NCBI RefSeq assembly: GCF_034064985.1
Contig: NZ_CP139249.1
Location: forward strand, 3,658,001 to 3,722,000
DNA length: 64,000 nt
Origin: Acinetobacter pittii
GTDB lineage: Bacteria > Pseudomonadota > Gammaproteobacteria > Pseudomonadales > Moraxellaceae
Direction of reading: 5' to 3'
Shown here: positions 54,735-63,916 of the stretch, in pieces
How the letters are laid out: the number at the start of each line of letters is the position of its first letter
Numbering within the stretch: position 1 is the first letter of the stretch
Notes under the pieces: generated by a model
The model's input: the letters and a program-made list of their open reading frames with translations, nothing else
What the model was told of the DNA's origin: nothing
Databases searched by the model: none
Position numbers and translations under genes: made by a program

Positions 54735-55678
54735 TTTGATGCTCTCATTTGATCTGGAAGAACAGGGGCTTCTAAACGCGCACCTACATAATCTGGGATT
54801 TCACCAAAACGTGCATCATGGTTAATCCATTGCTCGCGGGCTTCTTTTAAATCATCCATTGTACGTGCAACAAAGTTCCACCATAGCAAGATCGGTGTTT
54901 CAAACGGTTCACCACCAATTAATAAAATCCGATTGCCTTTTTTTACTTCAATCTCGATTTCACTAAGACCCGTATCTAATACTACCATGTTGTCAGCAGT
55001 TAACTCATGACCATTCACATGAGCACTACCCTCAAGCGCCATAAAACCATATTCATAATTAGGATTTAATAGAATGCGGGTTTTAGTATCTTCGGTAGCA
55101 ATTAAGTCAACACCCACTAATGGTGTATGTACCAAGACCGGAGAAATCGTTGCCAAATATTCACCCACAAGCACGGTAAATTCTAGACCGTCTTTCTCAA
55201 CAACAGGCAGTTCAGGATAATGTTCAAATTTCGGATCCATGTTGCGCTTAGCATCTGGTAAAGCAATCCAGAGCTGCGCAGCGTGCATTTGAGTTTCAGT
55301 ATCAGGTGCAACTTCTGTATGTGAAATTCCGTGTCCCGCTGTCATTAAGTTCACTTGCTTAGGTCGAATAAGTTGTTTTGAACCCAAGCTATCGGTATGC
55401 ATCATCGTGCCTTCAATCATCCACGTGAAGGTTTGCAAACCAATATGAGGATGAGGACCAACATCTAAACCATCACCCGCCGGAAAAGTTACTGGGCCCG
55501 CATGATCTAGGAAACACCACGCACCAATCATTCGTTTTTGTCGGCTAGGTAAAGCCCGCTTAATGACTGTCCCCTGTCCAATTTCAGCAGAGCGAATTGG
55601 AAATTCCTGAATAAACTGATTGGCAAATTTTTCGCAATCCTTTGAATCAGAAATATCGTAATCATTATTATTGCTCAT
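54731..55678 (-). CDS. Pirin-family protein (quercetinase-like)
   Basis: A 315-residue bicupin. The first cupin has the metal-site motif PHPHIGLQTFTWMIEG and a later HGISHTE, with the histidines and glutamate expected to bind Fe. The second cupin (about 180-290) is more degenerate. Some pirins are quercetin dioxygenases, others act in signalling; this one's role is unknown. It is translated upstream of, and coupled to, the OsmC gene. Confidence 0.86.
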   Translation of the reverse strand: MSNNNDYDISDSKDCEKFANQFIQEFPIRSAEIGQGTVIKRALPSRQKRMIGAWCFLDHAGPVTFPAGDGLDVGPHPHIGLQTFTWMIEGTMMHTDSLGSKQLIRPKQVNLMTAGHGISHTEVAPDTETQMHAAQLWIALPDAKRNMDPKFEHYPELPVVEKDGLEFTVLVGEYLATISPVLVHTPLVGVDLIATEDTKTRILLNPNYEYGFMALEGSAHVNGHELTADNMVVLDTGLSEIEIEVKKGNRILLIGGEPFETPILLWWNFVARTMDDLKEAREQWINHDARFGEIPDYVGARLEAPVLPDQMRASK

Positions 55679-55836
55679 GATATTACTCTCTTTTACCTAT
55701 GCTTTTGCAATGAGTTGTTCTAATGATCTTAACAATACACTCATTATTCAATATAGTCTTTTAGTAATACACAGGGTGCTATGAATGAGACAATCAAAGT
55801 TTTTAATTACAGAAAATTAAAGCTGCATTGAGTAGC

Positions 55837-56142
55837 TTAAGATGATTGAGTTTTAACGAGCTGTTTTAGGTTCTTCATAAATTGACCAAATTGTGGGAGA
55901 AACTCTTGAAATAGTGGGTGGTCACGGTTTTCAAGCATAACCTCACTAAAAAGTTTTAGCCCAACTCCAAAGGATTTTGTTGTTTCATCATCAAAAAAAT
56001 CTGCTTTTTTTAAGCGTTCAACAATTTCAAAAATATCATCATGATTTCCTGCATAGAATTCAAGGCGTTCAGTATAGGTTGAGGCTTCTCCTTTTGCATT
56101 TTTTAAGTGTTGTACCGTGACATGATATTGATGTTGTTTCAT
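55837..56142 (-). CDS. DUF3861 small protein
   Basis: A 101-residue protein. The pattern YHVTVQHLKNAKGE...LEFYAGNHDDIFEIVERLKK (about 6-46) matches the DUF3861 family. The rest is amphipathic helix. The function is unknown. It is the last gene of an apparent PadR / Fur-like / DUF3861 transcript, starting 21 bp after the Fur-like gene. Confidence 0.7.
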   Translation of the reverse strand: MKQHQYHVTVQHLKNAKGEASTYTERLEFYAGNHDDIFEIVERLKKADFFDDETTKSFGVGLKLFSEVMLENRDHPLFQEFLPQFGQFMKNLKQLVKTQSS

Positions 56143-56163
56143 TTATAAATTCTCTCTTAAAAA

Positions 56164-56553
56164 TTAATAATTTTGAATAATTTCAACCTGCTTAAGGTCG
56201 ACTTGAAACTGTGCAAATACTGCTTGTAAAGACGCTAAAAATTCCTCTTGTTTAGCCGCGGTTAAATCTGTACAGCGAATTTGCAATAATTGATTATTTT
56301 CGACTGAGGGCAAATTAAATTTAGCTTCGTCCCATTTTGGTTGAAGATTTGAAATTAAACCCGCTCCCGCTAGGTCGTTTACTACCCGATAGACTGTAGC
56401 TAAACTTAATTTCTGTTTTTGGACGTATAGCTTTTGGTAAATCTGTTTAACAGTCAGATCTTCTGCTTGTTGTTGAATTACAGATAAAACAGCAAGTCTT
56501 GGATGAGTGACTTTTAGGCCCGCTTCTTTAATTTTATGCTCTAGTTCTAACAT
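56164..56553 (-). CDS. Degenerate Fur-family regulator
   Basis: A 129-residue protein when started at ATG 56553 with GGGAAAAGC upstream; the longer frame to 56613 would overlap the PadR gene. The winged helix LKVTHPRLAVLSVIQQQ...LSLATVYRVVNDLAGAGLIS is clearly Fur-like. The C-terminal half lacks the CxxC pair and the His-rich site seen in Zur or Fur (it has one Cys, in IRCTD). It may sense by other means or not at all. It follows the PadR gene by 13 bp. Confidence 0.75.
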   Translation of the reverse strand: MLELEHKIKEAGLKVTHPRLAVLSVIQQQAEDLTVKQIYQKLYVQKQKLSLATVYRVVNDLAGAGLISNLQPKWDEAKFNLPSVENNQLLQIRCTDLTAAKQEEFLASLQAVFAQFQVDLKQVEIIQNY

Positions 56554-56566
56554 TGCTTTTCCCAAT

Positions 56567-57094
56567 TTATAATCGCCCAATCGCAACCGCAGCTTGATCA
56601 ATTTTTTCGGCAATTTGATAAATTTGCTCTTGTTGTAAAGCTGTCGAGTTCAACTTCAAACGTAAAGCAGTTTTTAGGTTTTCCATTGCACGGTGAATTT
56701 CAATTAATTCATCTTTACTTTGAATTTCACGTCTAAGGCGTAATTTTTCTAATAGCTCAATTAACTTGTCTTGCTGTTCAGTTAAATAAGCTTCTCCAAG
56801 TTCCGTGATTTGATATTGCTTACGCTCTACATCTAGCAAATTAATCAAATTCATTTCTTCGAGACTGGTTAATGTTGGATAAATTGTTCCTGCACTTGGC
56901 GTATAGCCATCACCCACCACATCACTTATTTCTTTAATGATTTCATAACCATGCTTAGGGCTTTGCTGAATAAGATGAAGTACCAAAAGTTTCATACGGC
57001 CAGCTTCAAAAAGCCTCCCACGACGCCCCGAATGGTGATGGCCGCGATGATGTTCGCTGTGTTCAGCATGATGATGTTCTGATTGTTGTTTCAT
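56567..57094 (-). CDS. PadR-family regulator, YqjI-like
   Basis: A 175-residue regulator. The N-terminus is His-rich (HHHAEHSEHHRGHHH, then GRRGR). The PadR winged helix follows (LLVLHLIQQSPKHGYEIIKEI...YTPSAGTIYPTLTSLEEMNLI), and a long dimerisation helix ends it. The layout is that of E. coli YqjI, a nickel/iron-responsive repressor. It is first in a three-gene transcript and has palindromic sites upstream, likely for self-control. Confidence 0.85.
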   Translation of the reverse strand: MKQQSEHHHAEHSEHHRGHHHSGRRGRLFEAGRMKLLVLHLIQQSPKHGYEIIKEISDVVGDGYTPSAGTIYPTLTSLEEMNLINLLDVERKQYQITELGEAYLTEQQDKLIELLEKLRLRREIQSKDELIEIHRAMENLKTALRLKLNSTALQQEQIYQIAEKIDQAAVAIGRL

Positions 57095-57129
57095 CGTTTA
57101 AAATCCAAAGTGATCAATTTATAATTATT

Positions 57130-57151
57130 AAGATATATCTTAATATATCTT
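57130..57151 (-). promoter_or_regulatory. Candidate PadR operator
   Basis: A perfect 12-bp palindrome AAGATATATCTT (57130-57141) is followed at once by a second, imperfect copy AATATATCTT (57142-57151). It lies 36 bp upstream of the PadR start. Confidence 0.6.
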
Positions 57152-57233
57152 TTATCAAGAATAAGTATTAAGAATAGATTTATCATTTTGATAATTATTA
57201 AAATTAATTTTAGTCTTTAAAAGTTAAGCAATA

Positions 57234-57259
57234 AAAAAGGACGCTAACGCGTCCTTTTT
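57234..57259 (-). terminator. Terminator after guaA
   Basis: An 11-bp stem AAAAAGGACGC/GCGTCCTTTTT with a TAAC loop and T run on the minus strand. Confidence 0.85.
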
Positions 57260-57277
57260 ACAAAAACTAGAGGAAAA

Positions 57278-58846
57278 TTATTCCCACTCAATCGTTGCTG
57301 GTGGTTTAGATGACACGTCATATACAACACGTGATACATCTTTAATTTCATTCATAATACGCGTAGAGATTTTATCAACTAATTCGTATGGTAAATGCGC
57401 AAAACGGGCTGTCATAAAGTCAACTGTTTCAACTGCACGAAGTGCAATCACCCATGCATAACGACGACCATCACCTACTACACCCACTGACTTAACTGGT
57501 TGGAACACAGCAAATGCTTGAGCAGTTTTATCATACCAACCACTGTCGCGAAGCTCTTGCATGAAGATGTCATCAGCAAGACGAAGAATATCTGCATATT
57601 CTTTTTTCACTTCACCCAGAATACGAACACCTAAACCAGGGCCCGGGAATGGATGACGGTAAATCATGCTGTGTGGCAAGCCAAGTGTAGTACCTAATTT
57701 ACGTACTTCATCTTTAAACAAGTCACGTAAAGGTTCTACTAATTCAAATTCTAAATCGTCTGGTAAACCACCCACGTTGTGGTGAGACTTAATAACGTGC
57801 GCTTTACCTTGTTTACTTGCAGCAGATTCGATTACGTCTGGGTAAATCGTACCTTGTGCCAAGAATTTTACGCCATCAAGTTTACGTGCTTCTTCAGCAA
57901 ATACTTCGATGAATTCACGACCAATGATTTTACGTTTTTTCTCTGGATCAACTTCACCAGCCAATGCAGTTAAGAAACGTTGTTCAGCATCTGCACGAAT
58001 AACACGGATACCCATGTTTTCAGCAAACATTTGCATCACTTGATCGCCTTCGTTTAAACGAAGTAAACCATTATCAACAAATACACATGTTAACTGGTCG
58101 CCAATTGCTTTATGTAAAAGCGCAGCAACGACAGACGAGTCAACACCACCAGAAAGGCCTAAAAGAACTTTTTCATCACCGATTTGTTCACGTAATTGCT
58201 CTACGCGTAAATCAATGATGTGTTCAGGTGTCCAAAGACCACCGCATCCACAGATTTTATGAACAAAGTTTGCAAGTAACTCTTCACCTTTTGCCGTGTG
58301 TGTTACTTCTGGGTGGAATTGCACGCCATAGAAACGACGCGCTTCATCACTTACAGCAGCAACTGGACAGCTTGGTGTGCTTGCAGTAATGGTAAAGCCT
58401 TCTGGAATCTGGCTAACTTTATCGCCATGACTCATCCAAACATGAAGTTGGTTTTCACGGTCTTGTAAGTTACCAATCAGTTGGTCGCGTTTAACGATAT
58501 CAACTTCGGCATAACCAAACTCATGTACAGTACCTGGCTCAACTTTACCGCCCAACTGTTCAGACATGGTTTGCAGGCCATAGCAAATACCCAATACTGG
58601 AACGCCTAACTCAAACACTACTTGTGGTGCGCGAGGGCTGCCTTCTTCATGTACGCTCTCAGGTCCACCTGACAAAATAATGCCATTTGGCTTAAAAGCG
58701 CGAATGTCTTCTTCAGACATATCAAAAGCATACATTTCAGAGTAAACACCAGCTTCACGTACACGACGTGCAATCAGCTGACTATATTGAGAGCCGAAAT
58801 CCAGAATCAGGATACGATCTTCAGTAATTTGAGTATTGGTAGTCAT
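57278..58846 (-). CDS. guaA: GMP synthase (glutamine-hydrolysing)
   Basis: A 522-residue enzyme. The class I glutaminase domain has Cys88 in GICYGLQ and the His/Glu in QFHPEVTHT. The ATP-pyrophosphatase loop [10 protein letters not shown] follows near residue 232, and the dimerisation domain has [13 protein letters not shown]. It turns XMP into GMP in purine synthesis. It is monocistronic. Confidence 0.96.
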   Translation of the reverse strand: MTTNTQITEDRILILDFGSQYSQLIARRVREAGVYSEMYAFDMSEEDIRAFKPNGIILSGGPESVHEEGSPRAPQVVFELGVPVLGICYGLQTMSEQLGGKVEPGTVHEFGYAEVDIVKRDQLIGNLQDRENQLHVWMSHGDKVSQIPEGFTITASTPSCPVAAVSDEARRFYGVQFHPEVTHTAKGEELLANFVHKICGCGGLWTPEHIIDLRVEQLREQIGDEKVLLGLSGGVDSSVVAALLHKAIGDQLTCVFVDNGLLRLNEGDQVMQMFAENMGIRVIRADAEQRFLTALAGEVDPEKKRKIIGREFIEVFAEEARKLDGVKFLAQGTIYPDVIESAASKQGKAHVIKSHHNVGGLPDDLEFELVEPLRDLFKDEVRKLGTTLGLPHSMIYRHPFPGPGLGVRILGEVKKEYADILRLADDIFMQELRDSGWYDKTAQAFAVFQPVKSVGVVGDGRRYAWVIALRAVETVDFMTARFAHLPYELVDKISTRIMNEIKDVSRVVYDVSSKPPATIEWE

Positions 58847-59219
58847 GACAAACCACTAAATGGCAAAAGAATTAAGCGCGCCATTTTAACATTTTTCGCG
58901 CTTCGGCGCACCGCAAATCATCATATATCTTATTTTTTTCATATCAGAATCATTTCTATAATTGGATTGTTTGATATAAATCAAAATTTACTTATATTTA
59001 TCAAATGTATGGGTTACGCTTAAAAACTCCATGTGTATTGATAAATTCATCACATTCTATGCAACATCGCCTTGAATTTGATGTTAAGATGAGCCGATAA
59101 AACAGGCATTACCATGGAAAGGTAAATACCATAAGCGATATTTGTCTGTGCTTAAACAATTATCCATTTTTATGGCTTGTTGCCCCCTATCAAAATCAAT
59201 AGAAATCTAAGGAACAACA
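58847..59219. other. Divergent intergenic region, guaA and DUF445 genes
   Basis: 373 bp. Near guaA an inverted repeat AAGCGCG (58874-58880)/CGCGCTT (58897-58903) brackets a TTAAAAT-like -10 sequence. The half toward DUF445 is AT-rich, ending with a TAAGGAAC ribosome-binding site. No gene or RNA is seen. Confidence 0.45.
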
Positions 59220-60449
59220 ATGCTTCAAACTATGATTGCAGATTTCCAGCAACATTTTTGGTTGTATGTCTCTATTCCTTTTATGAGTGGTTTAATTGGC
59301 TATATCACCAAGGTGGTTGCCATCCAGATGATGTTTTCACCACTTGAATTTAAAGGTATTAAACCCTTTCTGGGTTGGCAAGGCATTGTGCCTCGCAAAG
59401 CAGAGAAAATGGCAACCATTGCTGTTGAGCTCATGACAGCAAAGCTGATTAAACCTGAAGAAATTTTTGCACGCCTAGATCCTAAACGTATTGCCAAAGA
59501 AATAGAAAAACCTCTACTTGCAGCGGCTGAAGATATTACCCGTGACGTTGCTCAAGAGTATCAGCCCGGTTTATGGGAAGGCATGCCAGAATTTGCTCGC
59601 CAAAGACTCATCCGTCGTGTGCAATCTAAAGCACCCGAAATCGTTGAACACATCATGAGCGAAGTACAGCGTGATGTGAATCGATACTTTGATATTAAAA
59701 ATTTAGTTATCAGCAACTTGCTTAAAGATAAACGTTTACTCAACAATATTTTTAAACGTGTAGGGAAACAAGAATTTAAATTTTTCAGTAATGTAGGTTT
59801 CGTATTTGGCTTCGGCATCGGTGTGATTCAGATGCTGTGCTGGATTGTCACTCAAGGAAAATATCCCTGGATGCTACCTTTGTTTGGTGGTTTTGTGGGT
59901 TTCTTCAGTGACTGGATTGCACTGCAAATGATGTTTAGACCACTTTATCCTAAAAAGATATTGGGTTACACATGGCAAGGCCTGTTTATTAAACGTCAAA
60001 ATGAAGTTGCAGCTGACTATGCAGCTTTAATTTCCAAACAGCTTTTAACTTCACGTCACATGATGGAAGAGTTATTTTCTGGTACACATTCTGCGCGTGT
60101 TATTGATCTAGTTAACCGCCATGTCAAACAAGAAATTGATATGCAAGCTGGGGTTATTCGTCCGTTAGTTGTATATGCAATTGGCGGAGAAAAATATCAG
60201 AATATGAAATCACAAGTTGCTGAACGTATTATGCAACAGCTGCCAGAGACGATGAAATATGTAGAGTCTTATGCAGAAGATGCTATGAATATTCGTAGCA
60301 CACTCATTGAGCGTATGCAGAAATTAACCCCTTCTGAATTTGAAGGGATGTTACGTCCAGCATTTAAAGAAGATGAATGGGCGTTGATTGCAGTGGGTGC
60401 AGTGCTTGGTTTCGTGGTTGGGGAATTGCAAATCCAATTTATGCTCTAA
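59220..60449 (+). CDS. DUF445 membrane protein
   Basis: A 409-residue protein. One membrane helix lies near the start (WLYVSIPFMSGLIGYITKVVAIQMMF), two in the middle (about 198-240) and one at the end. The duplicated motif TKVVAIQMMFSPLEFKG / SDWIALQMMFRPLYPKK is diagnostic of DUF445. The function is unknown; the family is membrane associated. It is monocistronic. Confidence 0.82.
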   Translation: MLQTMIADFQQHFWLYVSIPFMSGLIGYITKVVAIQMMFSPLEFKGIKPFLGWQGIVPRKAEKMATIAVELMTAKLIKPEEIFARLDPKRIAKEIEKPLLAAAEDITRDVAQEYQPGLWEGMPEFARQRLIRRVQSKAPEIVEHIMSEVQRDVNRYFDIKNLVISNLLKDKRLLNNIFKRVGKQEFKFFSNVGFVFGFGIGVIQMLCWIVTQGKYPWMLPLFGGFVGFFSDWIALQMMFRPLYPKKILGYTWQGLFIKRQNEVAADYAALISKQLLTSRHMMEELFSGTHSARVIDLVNRHVKQEIDMQAGVIRPLVVYAIGGEKYQNMKSQVAERIMQQLPETMKYVESYAEDAMNIRSTLIERMQKLTPSEFEGMLRPAFKEDEWALIAVGAVLGFVVGELQIQFML

Positions 60450-60470
60450 TTTTTAAAATAAAGAAATAAA

Positions 60471-60499
60471 AAAACCGGATAAATTGCTCATCCGGTTTT
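60471..60499. terminator. Bidirectional terminator, DUF445 and DoxX genes
   Basis: A 10-bp stem AAAACCGGAT/ATCCGGTTTT between convergent genes, with T runs on both strands. Confidence 0.85.
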
Positions 60500-60514
60500 A
60501 TTTTGTCTTATATC

Positions 60515-60952
60515 TTATTTTTCGATTGCATGATCTAAACTAATACGACCAGCACCATGAAGCATCAGAAAGAATAAACCGCCTGCCATAGCTAAGTTTT
60601 TCATAAAATGGATGCCATTGTTATATTGTGCCGCTGCATCAGCTCCACCTTGGTGGAACAAGAATGCAGTTAAAATACTAAAGATACCGAGACCAAAAGC
60701 TGCAAAGCGAGCTTGGAAACCAAACAATAAGGCTAAACCACCACCAAACTCAACCAAGATAACTAATGGGAGAATCCCACCTGGTACACCCATTGCTTCC
60801 ATATATCCTGCGGTTGCTGCATAACCGGTAATTTTCCCCCAACCAGCAACAAGGAAGATATAAGCCATAAGAAGACGAGCAATAAGGCTAATAAAACTGT
60901 CCGCGCCTGATTGCGTTACGATATTTTTGACCACTACATTTGGATTAAACAT
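60515..60952 (-). CDS. DoxX-family membrane protein
   Basis: A 145-residue protein when started at MFNPNVVVKN, which has AAAGGTGG upstream; an in-frame start at 60994 is less likely. Four membrane helices are seen, with LLMAYIFLVAGWGKITGY, LVILVEFGGGLALLFGFQAR and MKNLAMAGGLFFLMLHG matching DoxX. The role is unknown; the family is linked to thiol or oxidative-stress control in some bacteria. Confidence 0.85.
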   Translation of the reverse strand: MFNPNVVVKNIVTQSGADSFISLIARLLMAYIFLVAGWGKITGYAATAGYMEAMGVPGGILPLVILVEFGGGLALLFGFQARFAAFGLGIFSILTAFLFHQGGADAAAQYNNGIHFMKNLAMAGGLFFLMLHGAGRISLDHAIEK

Positions 60953-61146
60953 TTTGCCACCTTTATTTAAATGCTTATTTATTGATGAGCTCATTCTAGG
61001 TTTGGGACATTGATAATTAAATACTCAAAATCCATATATATCGTTGCACAAACAGGATGATCAATTTGTATATTTTTGATGTTTTATACTGACATTCTAT
61101 AGGCTCACTGCTAGGATTTGAGCACGGTTTACCACTTAAACATCTC

Positions 61147-61788
61147 ATGGAACTTCTTGATTTTATTCTACACGTTGATCAACATCTCGCCGAGTTTATT
61201 ACAAATTACGGGACATGGATTTATGGCATTTTATTTTTAATTATCTTTGTCGAAACCGGTTTAGTGGTCATGCCGTTTTTACCGGGCGATAGTTTGTTAT
61301 TCGCAGCTGGTGCTTTAGCAGCCTCTACTGGTGCGATGGATCCATGGTTGTTGGGGGCTCTACTCTTCATTGCTGCGGTTTTAGGCGATACGGTGAACTA
61401 CCATATTGGGCGTTTTATCGGTCCACGTGTTTTCGAAATGAATTCTAGATTCATTAATAAGCAACATTTAATTAAAACTCAAGAATTCTTTGCTCGTCAT
61501 GGTGGCAAGACAATTATTTTTGCTCGTTTCGTTCCATTTGCCCGTACCTTTGCACCTTTTGTTGCTGGTGCTGGCAGCATGAACTATAAGTTTTTCCTTA
61601 CTTATAATGTGATCGGAGCATTTTGTTGGGTCGCTTCTTTTGTGGCTTTGGGTTATCTATTTGGAAATATGCCAATCGTTAAAGACAACTTCACTCATCT
61701 TATTTTTGGCATCATCATTGTTAGCGTTTTACCGGGTATCATCGGCTTTATTCGTGAAAAACTAAAAAATCGAAAAGCCAACGTTTGA
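61147..61788 (+). CDS. DedA-family membrane protein
   Basis: A 213-residue protein with four to five membrane helices. Signatures include ETGLVVMPFLPGDSLLFAAGALA, GDTVNYHIGRFIGPRVF and FARFVPFARTFAPFVAGAG (acidic and Arg residues conserved in DedA). Family members act as lipid (C55-P or phospholipid) flippases. It ends 7 bp from a convergent LysE gene. Confidence 0.9.
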   Translation: MELLDFILHVDQHLAEFITNYGTWIYGILFLIIFVETGLVVMPFLPGDSLLFAAGALAASTGAMDPWLLGALLFIAAVLGDTVNYHIGRFIGPRVFEMNSRFINKQHLIKTQEFFARHGGKTIIFARFVPFARTFAPFVAGAGSMNYKFFLTYNVIGAFCWVASFVALGYLFGNMPIVKDNFTHLIFGIIIVSVLPGIIGFIREKLKNRKANV

Positions 61789-61795
61789 GAATGAT

Positions 61796-62386
61796 TTAGA
61801 AAAAACGGAATACCACTGGAAGCATACATAAAATGAGTAACATAGCCGATCCTTTATATAAATGATCGGCTTTTATTTTTTGCATTGAACCCGTCAATAG
61901 AGCACGTCCAAAAATCATCCAGAAACTCGCTGCAGGAATAAGATTTAAAGTAAAAGCGGCAAAAACCATAAGAAAATTTTCAGGCGAATTCCATGTTTCA
62001 GCTGGGAAAATACCTGCAGCAAATAGTAAAGATTTCGGATTTCTCAAAGTTGAGAAGAATAATTGACGTGGGCGAATGTTACGGTGGGTTTGGCTAAATT
62101 GTTGTAAATGATTGGTTTTCCATAAACGGAATGCCATCCAGAACACATATGCCACACTTGTAATATGTAAAATGAGCAATAACGCAGGCCAAACTGGTGC
62201 TGCCAAATGAATGAATACAGCCCAAAAGCTAATACCATAGGCATAGCCTAACCATTCCATTGGAATAAGCCAAAATGCTTTAGATAAACCTTGAGAATGA
62301 GCAGCGGTTGCAAGTAAAGCATTTGTCGGCCCCGGAATGAGCAAAACAGCCAACATTGCCAATACAAAAAACCAACTCTCAATCAT
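61796..62386 (-). CDS. LysE-family exporter
   Basis: A 196-residue membrane protein. The beginning LLIPGPTNALLATAAHSQGLSKAFWLIP is the LysE signature; STLRNPKSLLFAAGIFP is the second. It differs from the other LysE copy at 47 kb, being shorter and more divergent. Substrate unknown. It faces the DedA gene. Confidence 0.83.
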   Translation of the reverse strand: MIESWFFVLAMLAVLLIPGPTNALLATAAHSQGLSKAFWLIPMEWLGYAYGISFWAVFIHLAAPVWPALLLILHITSVAYVFWMAFRLWKTNHLQQFSQTHRNIRPRQLFFSTLRNPKSLLFAAGIFPAETWNSPENFLMVFAAFTLNLIPAASFWMIFGRALLTGSMQKIKADHLYKGSAMLLILCMLPVVFRFF

Positions 62387-62600
62387 AAAGTTTCCATAAT
62401 ATCCAAGATGGGGCCACCTTAAACGAAACAGGCAAAATATAGCAAGTTTATGAAGTTTTTTGATTACAGAAAATGCAGGTTTTTAGAAGCTTAAAAATGA
62501 ATAACTGATTTATTTATATTGATTTTATTATGAAACATTTTGCTAAACTTTATTCATCACAACATGCTTTTATTAGCATATTGTGATGTCAAATTGGCTA

Positions 62601-62990
62601 TTAATTCGTCTTTTTCCGAACAATAATTGGACAATTCTTGAACTGAGCAGCCTGAACAATCGCTTCTTGTTGACCTAAAACACGAGAAAGTTCGGTGTTC
62701 TTCGTTGAAGAAGATTGCCCCATATTTACAGAAATAGAAGGCCCGAATCCCCAACCGCCTCGTCCCCAGCCACCACCGAGTCCGAGACCAACACCCATAC
62801 CTGTACTTTTTGGAGTTTGCACGCCATTGTCGATATATTGCTGAATACGGTTATATTCACTTTGTAACTGTTGGCAGCTCAAAGATTGATATTGTGTTGG
62901 AGACACATAAGTCGGTTTTACCGTTGTAGCACAAGCGCCAAGCAGTAAAGTGGCTGCCACCAAAGGCGCAATATATAAGCCTTTCATCAT
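62601..62990 (-). CDS. Glycine-rich lipoprotein
   Basis: A 129-residue protein when started at the ATGATG near 62985-62990. Signal peptide ends in lipobox LLGAC. A helical part (SLSCQQLQSEYNRIQQYID) is followed by a Gly/Trp-rich stretch (GVGLGLGGGWGRGGWGFG, about 68-85) and a final helix. No family is recognised. It starts 7 bp past the ParA gene stop, so the two are probably co-transcribed. Confidence 0.65.
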   Translation of the reverse strand: MMKGLYIAPLVAATLLLGACATTVKPTYVSPTQYQSLSCQQLQSEYNRIQQYIDNGVQTPKSTGMGVGLGLGGGWGRGGWGFGPSISVNMGQSSSTKNTELSRVLGQQEAIVQAAQFKNCPIIVRKKTN

Positions 62991-62997
62991 TTTTCTC

Positions 62998-63840
62998 TTA
63001 TCGTTTTGGCTCAATCTCACCAAACAATGTCTCATAAGCTTGAGTCAATTTATGTTCTGGTGCCAAATGTGCCAAAGGTAAATTTTTCTGATGCGATTCT
63101 TTCATCAAAATCGAAGGTGGTAACATGCTATTGAGTACAGGCAACCCTTCATCTTTTAACTGCTGAACCACTTCCCGAGGTAATTTTGCTTGGGATTGGA
63201 ATTGATTCACCACAATTCCTTCAATTTCCAAGCGATCATTATGATCATCTTGCGTTTCGAGAACATTTTCAATCAATGTTTGTAACGCACGTTTTGAAAA
63301 AACATCACAGTCGAAAGGAATGAGTACTTTATCGGCCGCAATGAGTGCAGACAAAGTAAAGAAGTTAAATGCTGGTGGCGTGTCTATATAGATACGGTCA
63401 TATCGTCCAACTAAGTTTTGGATCGAATCACGTAATTTATAAATTTTATGTTTACTTTCAAGTGCATGTTCAAGTGCACCAAGTGTAGGGCTAGCTGGAA
63501 GCACATCTAATTTTGCAAAAGGGGTTGAATGTACAAAACTGTCGAGATCTTTATTTCGTGGGGCTTTTAAAATTGAACCTAGCGCATTACCGATTAAACC
63601 TTTTTGTTGATTGTTGCCCAACACATCTTCAAAAAAGTTTTCGATATTCGGTTCTAAAATTGATTTTTCAGCAGAATAGGTTGCTTCATCGCCTAAAAGA
63701 TACTGACTAGAATTGGCTTGAGGATCAAGATCGATCACCAATGTTCTTAAGCCATGTTTGGCACTAATTGCAGCCAAATTTACAGTAATACTTGATTTCC
63801 CTACACCGCCTTTTTGGTTAAACACCACACGAGTTAACAT
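62998..63840 (-). CDS. ParA-family ATPase (orphan)
   Basis: A 280-residue ATPase. The deviant Walker A KGGVGKSS is at 10-17 and the Walker A' signature DLDPQANSS follows at 38-46. The Walker B IYIDTPPAF is near 150. No parB gene is next to it, so it is not obviously the chromosome-partition pair; it may position another cargo (as MinD/ParA-like proteins do) or act with the neighbouring lipoprotein gene. Confidence 0.85.
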   Translation of the reverse strand: MLTRVVFNQKGGVGKSSITVNLAAISAKHGLRTLVIDLDPQANSSQYLLGDEATYSAEKSILEPNIENFFEDVLGNNQQKGLIGNALGSILKAPRNKDLDSFVHSTPFAKLDVLPASPTLGALEHALESKHKIYKLRDSIQNLVGRYDRIYIDTPPAFNFFTLSALIAADKVLIPFDCDVFSKRALQTLIENVLETQDDHNDRLEIEGIVVNQFQSQAKLPREVVQQLKDEGLPVLNSMLPPSILMKESHQKNLPLAHLAPEHKLTQAYETLFGEIEPKR

Positions 63841-63916
63841 GTTTCCCTCTGCATATTATTTTACTGTATGCAGTTTAACCTAGAGCTTAATCAAAAAGGC
63901 AAAGAATGTAGAACAA

